A model generated the notes under the pieces. That model worked only from the letters and a program-made list of their open reading frames with translations. It did no database searches and was not told the DNA's origin. Shown one piece after another: positions 57,101-64,000 of a DNA stretch of 64,000 nt. Source of the DNA: Cryoendolithus antarcticus. Taxonomy: Eukaryota > Ascomycota > Dothideomycetes > Cladosporiales > Cladosporiaceae. Position 1 is the stretch's first letter. Each line of letters begins with the position of its first letter. The stretch lies in contig NAJO01000015.1 of the NCBI GenBank assembly GCA_002077065.1, positions 372,001 through 436,000 of the forward strand. Direction: 5' to 3'. Made by a program: the position numbers and the translations under genes.

Positions 57101-59112
57101 GGAGCGCAAGTTGGGTCGATTGACTTGAAATGCGGTAACGGAGGATGTCGGCAAAGCATTGATGTCCCTTCAAGAATACTGCCACACATCCAGGAGGGTT
57201 GCACATGAGGGTGCTCACCGACAGCAGCCGTTGGAAGATCTGCTACCTTTCGCGTGGCTTCTGCGTGGCTTTTGTCGATCTCCACGCTGCCACACGCGTA
57301 GCTTTCCGTCCTTGACCCTGTCAGCCACGCCGCGCTTGCAGCGATCTGCACAGCCGAACCAACGACATCATGAAGTAGAGTTTTGGGAGTATAGTACTTG
57401 CGACATTACATGAACCGCGCCGCGAAGTCTAGCCTGCACGATGCGATGCAATTGGACACGTCGTTCCTGGGCAGTCTGTGACTACCACCCGGCTCAATCG
57501 CGCCGCTGTACATTACCAATGAGATAGATGAAGCGACCGTTACAGGGCAAGCGCCGTTGCTTCGGGAAAGACGCCGCCTGTGAGATCCTCGTATCGCACT
57601 AGCCATGGCGTAGGCGAGATGACGGCACAGCGCCCAAAAGCCATCAAACCTGCAATTCTGTTCAAAACCATGGCAATGTGTGATGATCTGTTGTGGTACA
57701 GGCCGATGCGATCAACGGCATCTTGCGCCTTCGAATCATCGCGCGGCATCACGGTCCTACAGCCCTGGCAGTGCCGTTCTTCGGGTCAGTGATCAATGCC
57801 ATTGTGATGCCCAACAGCCGGATCGCCCCCTCACGTCGACTAGGATATCTCATCAACAGATGTCTCTAACAAGCATAGTCGAAGCGACATGATGATCTGC
57901 TCTAGCCTAGTCCGTGAAGTTTTCCCGCGCCGGTATTTCTTTTACTTGCAGCATGATCTGCACTCGAACAGGGCCTATCCTGCCATCACATCCGTCAAAC
58001 ACGCTGCTCCACATGGCGCGGCGGGCTAACCCTGTCCATCCACTACTGGCTAGTACTCCAATGACAGCACGTCCACTGTCACCCTACAACACTCCACCGC
58101 ATGCAGGGCGAGGGCTGAACAAAAGCTGCCGAATCACCCATCCTAACAACGGCCGGTCTGCCTCCAGCCCTGCATGCTTCCTAAGCACCTTTGTTGGAGC
58201 CGGCGCCGCAAAGTCTGAACTCTGAGGGTGGCGTGCATATCCCCGGTAGGCGCTTCGGGCTCACAAACCAACTTTACGCTCGCTGCACTCCAAACGCAAT
58301 CAAGGCCACGATCTGCGTTGCAACCCTATCGGCACTCAAGCTTACGACATCTTCGCAGCGCTGAATGTAACCGAACACGCTCACGGTCCACCAAGATCGT
58401 CGCTCTCGCACGTGGTGTACCTGAGAAAACGCAATACCTCGTGGCCATCCGACTTTCTTCTCTCTGATCACCACGGATCAACCTGCCTGAGCTGCCACGC
58501 GACCGGTCGATCATCTTCCAATCCGGAAGACACTCCTTGTTGCGCATCTCATCCAGCCCCCTCGGATCCTCGCTCTCATCACTCGGCGACCGGGGCACTT
58601 GCCTAGATTAACAGCCAGGATCACTCAATCAATCCCACCAACCCCGGCCCGTAGCAAATCATCGCCAGGCGTTCGTGCGTTAACTCCTGCACTTGCGCAT
58701 GCAACGTCCGTAGCCGTTGTCCGTTAGCGATCACTGCCGTTCGAAACCAGGACCTGGGTGCATGGGCATCTTTCTTTGCCCGTCCCGCTTTTCTTGATCC
58801 GAGCGTCGACTAGCAGTAGTGAGCTTCCATTCGACTTCTACTACCCGAGTCGCATCGCCAGCAGGACCAAGCTGTCGATATTGCTGTTCATCTATCGAAG
58901 AAGTGCACGACTCCTCTCGCTTTGTTGTGCATTTGGCAGGCGTTGCCTTGATCGACATCGATCTTGGAGGATCGCGACTTCCTCTTCTGGTCCACCTTTG
59001 ACTTCCTGGACTTCACTTCCTTGTCCATCACCATCACTTGACGAAGCGCGACACCCCACTTCTCCTGCCTCAATCTTGAATCGGTCTCTACATCACACCA
59101 CTGGTGAATCGA
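54117..59112. other. Long gene-poor stretch, about 5 kb
   Basis: No frame has a recognisable domain. The longest is a minus frame at 57351-56548 (267 codons), overlapped on the plus strand by 56654-56917. The plus frame is Cys-rich (CRCGECPVPV, DDACGGC) but has no match I can name. A 16-nt near-repeat (AAGCCTTNTTTGACTT) occurs at about 54573 and 54717. The final kb probably holds the leader of the C2H2 gene. Confidence 0.4.
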
Positions 59113-60318
59113 ATGGCAGTCGTTGGCACGATGGCATATCTACCACGAGATAGCTACCCTGGCCAAGTGCAACAATATCCTCTGTACAACGATCGGGTGC
59201 CGCAGGGCCAGGCAGAAGTGATCACGTCAATACCCACGAGTCAATACAATGGCTATAACCAGTTGCAGAGTGCTACAGCATACCCTGCATCGACAAGACC
59301 ACAACAATCAACATCACAGATCGTGTCCGATGATGGGCACAAGATGTCGTTACCGTCAATATCGAATCTGTTGGGCATAGCAGATGGTGACCGGACAGTA
59401 CAGGACGGTCGAGCGCATGAGCAACAGGCAGCCCACACGTCGCAACCTGAGCACAGCTACGCAGCAACGCATGCGATGCCCATCAATGCGTCGCAGCAGC
59501 AAGCCCCCTCACATCCTCCTCAATCGCAGTACGCCACGAACACAGCAGAAGGCGACGCGAAAGGTCGCGCATCGCATCCTCCACAAGACCAGCGGAATAA
59601 CTATCGATCCATGAATCCTCCTCCACCACTCATACGGTCAGACTCCATAGCAGACACCACCGACTCGCCCTCAACAATCTCAACAGCCTCCTCCTCAATC
59701 CCTGCTCAATCGTACTATCTCGGCTCAGCACTGAATAACGTTGAAGCCGATCATCAACAACGCACAGTCGTAGCGCAGATGGTGAAGCGCGCCTCCGTGC
59801 CTTCGCAACCCAACACGTCACCCTACGACACCTCGCCCTTCGGCCACCCTTCGTCGAGCTACTCTGCAAGTCCAGGAACACTCCACTCAAACGGCCCACC
59901 GAATTACTACTCCCCTCAAGTCATTCCCGATCCGAATGCAGCCAATTACCCACTCTCAGGCCTGTACACGCAACGGCCACTGCCGCAACAGTTTCCGCCT
60001 ACTTACCCGCCTCAACCGCCACCTGCTCACCTGGCTTCCAGCGAGCAAGCGTACTACACGCAGCATCACCACTATATTTCGCAGTCTTCAGCAGCCACTT
60101 ATCCGCAGTCTCAGGACCGGTATATCTGTCCTACTTGTAGCAAGGCTTTCAGCCGGCCGAGTAGTCTCAAGATCCATTCTCACTCACATACAGGCGAGAA
60201 GCCCTTCAAGTGCCCGCACGGAGGCTGCGGGAAGGCGTTTAGTGTGAGGAGTAACATGAAGAGGCATGAGCGGGGTTGTCATACGGGGCTTGGTGGTGGA
60301 GGAGGAGGTAGTGAGTGA
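59113..60318 (+). CDS. mtfA: C2H2 zinc-finger transcription factor, MtfA/RsrA-like
   Basis: A single-exon gene of 401 residues. MtfA-type factors regulate secondary metabolism, stress and development in aspergilli. A short motif [17 protein letters not shown] lies near residue 77. A long Gln/Pro/Ser/Tyr-rich disordered region follows, then two C-terminal C2H2 fingers: [20 protein letters not shown] and [20 protein letters not shown], with the HTGEKPF linker. The SLPSIS motif plus these fingers are the MtfA signature. The protein ends in a Gly-rich tail. I chose the ATG at 59113 because the frame's upstream start at 59104 is GTG. Confidence 0.82.
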   Translation: MAVVGTMAYLPRDSYPGQVQQYPLYNDRVPQGQAEVITSIPTSQYNGYNQLQSATAYPASTRPQQSTSQIVSDDGHKMSLPSISNLLGIADGDRTVQDGRAHEQQAAHTSQPEHSYAATHAMPINASQQQAPSHPPQSQYATNTAEGDAKGRASHPPQDQRNNYRSMNPPPPLIRSDSIADTTDSPSTISTASSSIPAQSYYLGSALNNVEADHQQRTVVAQMVKRASVPSQPNTSPYDTSPFGHPSSSYSASPGTLHSNGPPNYYSPQVIPDPNAANYPLSGLYTQRPLPQQFPPTYPPQPPPAHLASSEQAYYTQHHHYISQSSAATYPQSQDRYICPTCSKAFSRPSSLKIHSHSHTGEKPFKCPHGGCGKAFSVRSNMKRHERGCHTGLGGGGGGSE

Positions 60319-60928
60319 GAGTTTCGGTTTGCCCTTGGGCAAGACGTTGGAGTGAGGTGGAAGTGTCACTGAAGGCTCATGGCGAAGGTGGAATTCATAC
60401 TTGGCGTGGCGTTCGGAAGATGGACGAGAAGCATGTGACCTGGCATGGCACACTGGGCTGGACGGTGTTTGGCGTTTGGAATGGTGAGATACCATGATGG
60501 AGATCTTGGTCCTGGTGAGATGACACTTTTCTGCGGCCAAAGGGTCCCATTGGCGTTTCGAGGATGTGCATGCTGCATCGGATGAGAGGAGAGCATGTCA
60601 TACAAGTCTTGCATGGCTACTATGCCTTGAAAAGTGTAAAGCATGATGTCGATAAATGTACGAGCAGCAATGTTCACGCCGCAGTGTCTACTCTCCAATA
60701 TTAGCGACATTCCACAGTGAGTCGTTGCTCGGAGTGAAGGGGAGCATTTCGGCTGGAAGTGCAGTCTACCGTATCTCTAAGGTTGGTACCATCAAGCCAG
60801 CGTGCCTGGTCAATGCCGTGAACAGGTACTCGCTCTACGGGTCATCAAATCGTACAGAATATACACACATGAACTCTATGCCATCTGTCAAAGCTCCTTG
60901 TCAAGATCCCTCTCTCCCTCTGGCTCAC
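60319..60928. other. Convergent 3' spacer
   Basis: This lies between the MtfA-like gene and the CREG-like gene stops. Frames here are short and unremarkable. Confidence 0.5.
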
Positions 60929-61675
60929 CTACTTCTCTCCCGGTAGCCGCATCCTGTCAATCTCCCCCTTCGTCACCCTCCGCCAATCCTCCATAGGCAA
61001 CCACCCAATCCTTGCTCGGTCGCCGAAACCACCGAACCAGTACACGTGCTCCACAACCAGCCTCACGTACTTGCTCGTATGCACATCGTTACCCGGCTGC
61101 CAAAGCACGCTATCTGGATGCTTCGCTAAGAAGCAAGCTGGTACCCGATAATTCCTGTAGTCCCTGAAATCCACATCCTCAAGATAGCCGTGCAGACTAA
61201 AGCGCGGCAACGCGGCGGGCGTGTGCGGCGTGGGAACATTCTCATCCTCCGTGGCGGAGTAGATATGCGTTTGGCTCGGCCACCACCTTACACTCAATGA
61301 TATATTGGAGCCCGCCACGTAGTTCCGGAAGGGCGTCGCGATCCCAATGGCTAGGATGGTGGGGTTTCCGGTGCTATCGCAGTCGGCGAAGTATTCCATC
61401 AGACCTATCGGGCTGCCTGCCATGCCTTTGGGGCGGTTTTCGGTTGTTGATAGATCGTCACTCTCGGTTTCTGAGGGGAAGACGGTGACGAGAGTGCCTT
61501 CCGAGGATTGGGAGAGGATGCGGCGGGCCATTATGGTGGATTCGTAGACTGTGGGCATCGTATCTTCGGCCGGTGCTGGCGATGCGGCGGGGATGAGGTG
61601 TTGTTGGGCATTATCGGGGATGGTGAGGGCGGTGGCGACACTCAACAGCGCGGCAAAGAGCCAGGAGGAGATCAT
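60929..61675 (-). CDS. CREG-like secreted protein (PNPOx-type split barrel)
   Basis: An intronless gene of 248 residues. A signal peptide (MISSWLFAALLSVATALT) is followed by the FMN-binding split-barrel fold of the pyridoxamine-phosphate-oxidase-like family: ARRILSQSSEGTLVTVFPS, GMAGSPIGLMEYFADCDSTG, NYVAGSNISLSVRW, and VEHVYWFGGFGDRARIGWLP. This matches the CREG/PNPOx secreted group. In animals CREG1 is a lysosomal glycoprotein; the fungal role is unknown. One N-glycosylation sequon (NIS) is present. No break. Confidence 0.82.
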   Translation of the reverse strand: MISSWLFAALLSVATALTIPDNAQQHLIPAASPAPAEDTMPTVYESTIMARRILSQSSEGTLVTVFPSETESDDLSTTENRPKGMAGSPIGLMEYFADCDSTGNPTILAIGIATPFRNYVAGSNISLSVRWWPSQTHIYSATEDENVPTPHTPAALPRFSLHGYLEDVDFRDYRNYRVPACFLAKHPDSVLWQPGNDVHTSKYVRLVVEHVYWFGGFGDRARIGWLPMEDWRRVTKGEIDRMRLPGEK

Positions 61676-62044
61676 GATGGGGATGCGAGTCGACGCCAGT
61701 GGGCTATGTATGCTATCGCTGCCTCTCCCACAGATGCATTATCTACTGTGTAACAAGTCAATGATGCGAAGTCAAGCCGCACGTGACGCCAAGCATCTCG
61801 AAGTCGCGGGCGGGTGGGCACCTCGAATTTGACGTCCAGTCATCGACAGCAGCACCTCCCTTTGCACAGCGACAGCGACAACACCACCGGCCATCTCGTG
61901 AGTCATCGTCCATCCCATCATTACGCCGCCGTCACTACCGGAGCTTCCAGCGCTCGAGCACGGCCGTCAGGAGAGCACACACTGATTGAATTTGCCACCT
62001 TCACAGAAACCAGCCGATAACCTCACAATCACACAACCGCAATC
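61676..62044. other. Divergent promoter region
   Basis: It separates the CREG-like gene (minus) and eS30 (plus). No further feature is supported. Confidence 0.5.
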
Positions 62045-62373
62045 ATGGGAAAAGTCCACGGATCCCTCGCGCGTGCCGGAAAGGTCAAGTCGCAGACACC
62101 AAAGGTACGATGAACCCGCTACACGAACGAATGCCGCCCAAATTTCAACAAGTCCCTACAATCCCCTGCCGATCAGATTCCGATATCACGCAGCAGCAGC
62201 GGCGAACGCCAGGAAATCAGTACTAACACAGAACACAACAGGTCGAGCCCCAAGAGAAGAAGAAGACACCCAAGGGACGCGCGAAGAAGCGCATCACTTA
62301 TACCCGCCGCTTCGTGAACGTCACCATGACCGGCGGCAAGAGGAAGATGAACCCCAACCCGGGAGCTGCATAA
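62045..62373 (+). CDS. rps30: Ribosomal protein eS30
   Basis: Two exons, 62045-62104 and 62242-62373, encode 63 residues of a 40S subunit protein. The 137-nt intron has donor GTACGA, a perfect TACTAAC branch at 62221 and a CAG acceptor, in phase 0. The product [20 protein letters not shown], then [17 protein letters not shown].., YTRRFVNV and [10 protein letters not shown] is a textbook eS30. There is no ubiquitin-like fusion, as in other fungi. Confidence 0.97.
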
Positions 62374-62847
62374 GCGGCTTGCTTCGACCGATCTCTGCGC
62401 AATACCAAGACATGAAGAAACGGGGAGGTGGATGGAGAGCAGTGGAGGGCGAGGAGCTGGAGTCGGGAGGATGTGCATACTAGGCGAAGTCTTTAGAGCG
62501 TCTACAAAGAAAGGATGCTTGAAGATGAGACTGCTACAAATGCATGAATGAGGTTCAGTGGTGTGGAAGCGGCTGATCTGCTGGGTTAGTATACACCTGC
62601 TATCTCGTTGCAACCTGTTCAATGTCCACCTTGATTCCCACTTTTCTTTTCCCAGCTTTCTCTACGATTGGAGACCTGTGTAAGTCATCTGCGATTCGTA
62701 CCATCAGTAAGCTGATCTCTTCACATCTCCTTTGGTCTGCTTACCATGCCTTCATGAGTCGAAGACATACGTCATCAGGTCCGCTCAGAGCTTACTCTCT
62801 ACACCCCCATCATTAGCACTACTCCTGCGACCTCCTCCCCAGCATCC
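62374..62847. other. Convergent spacer
   Basis: 3' flank of eS30 and of the small minus-strand ORF. Nothing further is supported. Confidence 0.5.
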
Positions 62848-63078
62848 TCAGAGCATACCAGTCTTCTCCCTCCCCATTTCAACAGGAGCCAACCTATGAT
62901 CCCGCCACTTGATATCCGGCTCCCCGGCTGCCTTCAAGTCAGCCTCTTCGCGCAGGGAGCGCTCGTAGTGGTAGTCCACAGTCGGCTCGACATGGACGCC
63001 AACCGGATGTGCGAGCTGAGGTAACTTTCCGAAGGTGCCGTCGGCGAGGATGCCGTAGTCTTCCATTGGGAAGGACAT
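62848..63078 (-). CDS. Small hypothetical protein
   Basis: A 76-codon frame starts with MSFPMEDYGILADGTFGKLP and continues HPVGVHVEPTVDYHYERSLR, ending MGREKTGML. It has good codon character and no low complexity. It is hydrophilic, with no signal peptide or membrane helix. The family is not recognised, but the composition looks coding. Confidence 0.5.
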   Translation of the reverse strand: MSFPMEDYGILADGTFGKLPQLAHPVGVHVEPTVDYHYERSLREEADLKAAGEPDIKWRDHRLAPVEMGREKTGML

Positions 63079-63499
63079 TGTGGCGGTGTGGTGAAGTTTT
63101 GAGGGATAGCAGTGACGTGGTGAGCACGGGGATCTGTGACGAGTTGCAAATGTCGAAAGGAGGAGGGAAGGTACGACTCGAAGCTGAAAGCTGAACGAAG
63201 AAGCAGGATCTTATTGCCTGCTCTGTCACAGATGTGGACTCCTGGCTGTCTCAAGGTGGTCTGCACAGAAGGTACAGATGTCACTCAAGCTGGTAAATGT
63301 TTGAGTCGATAGACAGCACACGAGGTAGCTTCTCATTGCCAGTGTAATCCCGATAGCAACATCCTGCAGGGTATATGCTGGAGGCTCAGGCAACGAGACG
63401 ACAACCCTTGAGACCCCCGAGTCTGTATGTACATCGCGCGGGTGGCCTTTATATGGGCGTCACTCTCCCTGGCACTATCTGCAAGCGATCAAATGTCCA
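63079..63499. other. Intergenic
   Basis: No gene is supported. Frames here are antisense to the small ORF or short. Confidence 0.45.
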
Positions 63500-63880
63500 T
63501 CAGTCCTGCCGATGAGACCAAACGAACGAGGCCATTGCCACTGGATTTCCCAGCAGTCTCTCGCCGCAGCTGTGAGCCAGGAGTCCACTCGAGCCCTCGC
63601 TCCAGAGATCATCACAACCGACAACCACTTCCTCGATCTCCTTGAGTACGCCAGTACAGTTCGTGACACCCTGCTGAACCTCGATCGTGGCGATGATCTG
63701 GATGTTCTTGCCATCCTCGCCGAGCACTTAGCGGATGGCCGTAATGTCCCCTGCGCGAGCGGCGAAGGACGCGAAGACCATGTCGACGCTGGTCTTGACG
63801 CCGATGAGGAGATCGGCCTTGTCTTTCTCGGACAGAGCAGACAGATCGATATCGTCAATGCTCAAGCAAGTGTGAGTTCA
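63500..63880 (-). pseudogene. Decayed pyruvate kinase fragment
   Basis: The minus strand reads [20 protein letters not shown], then [20 protein letters not shown].., TAIR, a TAA at 63730-63728, then VLGEDGKNIQIIATIEVQQG and VTNC. This is the pyruvate kinase barrel around the [22 protein letters not shown] block. After that, similarity fades but can be followed: VVV-x3-DL stands where family members read VMVARGDLGIEIP, and GNPVAMA where they read GKPVICA. The catalytic-lid residues are lost, and the frame ends at TGA 63500. No upstream N-terminal third and no downstream C-terminal domain are present. So this is a truncated relic, not the working gene. Confidence 0.75.
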
Positions 63881-64000
63881 TCTCGACAGTCACTACTTCA
63901 TCCAGACGCCACCATGTCATAGTCCGAAGAAATGCAAATGCCTTGCTCACTCTCGTATCGTAACGAGAGCTTGACGGACGCAGTGTGCATGACAGAAGCG
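63881..64000. other. Window end, nothing recognised
   Basis: The 120 bases upstream of the pyruvate kinase relic contain stops in its frame and no further similarity that I can see. Confidence 0.4.

Noticed and set aside
56548..57351. Minus 267-codon ORF
   Set aside because: No domain, no clear start context, and competing frames on the plus strand; not enough to call a gene.
1..64000. CRISPR arrays, bacterial operons, insertion sequences
   Set aside because: The sequence is eukaryotic with spliceosomal introns; no direct-repeat/spacer pattern or transposase was seen.

Overview
The window is eukaryotic nuclear DNA from a filamentous ascomycete. The evidence is short introns (about 48-190 nt) with GTRNGT-type donors and CTAAC/CTGAC branch sites, compact intergenic spacers, and fungus-specific families: a NIT2/AreA GATA factor with its EWEWLTMSL tail, a class VII chitin synthase, a group III G-alpha, an MtfA-like C2H2 regulator and CBM20 starch-binding modules. 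The overall look suggests Dothideomycetes, but that is an inference from family resemblance.

Layout. 0-10.7 kb: an unrecognised protein cut by the window edge, splicing factor Spf27/Cwf7 (with an in-frame stop), a histidine phosphatase, an aquaporin with a long N-terminal extension, a Coq11-type NAD(P)-binding protein, a PHO85-type CDK and eIF1A. 10.7-24 kb: an MDR oxidoreductase, a class VII chitin synthase, a SET protein, a small interrupted ORF, a group III G-alpha whose last exon carries a +1 frameshift, an MFS transporter and a small membrane protein. 24-30 kb: one dienelactone hydrolase between two gene-poor stretches. 30-42 kb: AreA/NIT2, two tandem IFI6/ISG12-like membrane proteins, a membrane-anchored GH3 beta-glucosidase, and the SWI3/RSC8 chromatin-remodelling subunit. 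42.5-54.1 kb: one six-exon gene for a predicted secreted protein of 3,788 residues. It has five N-terminal cysteine-rich modules, a CE1/feruloyl-esterase-like domain, twelve CBM20 modules, five more cysteine-rich modules and long Ser/Thr linkers. 54.1-59.1 kb: nearly 5 kb with no supportable gene. 59.1-64 kb: MtfA-like C2H2 factor, a CREG-like secreted protein, ribosomal protein eS30, a small ORF, and a decayed pyruvate kinase fragment.

The genes do not form a single pathway. Most are housekeeping or regulatory loci: nitrogen regulation (AreA), phosphate and cell-cycle kinase, G-protein signalling, splicing, translation and chromatin. The extracellular carbohydrate theme consists of the giant CBM20 protein and the GH3 enzyme a few kb away. 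Several otherwise well-conserved genes carry single-site lesions (a stop in Spf27, +1 bases in G-alpha and at the chitin synthase intron). Either the assembly has local errors or this copy is decaying; raw reads would decide.
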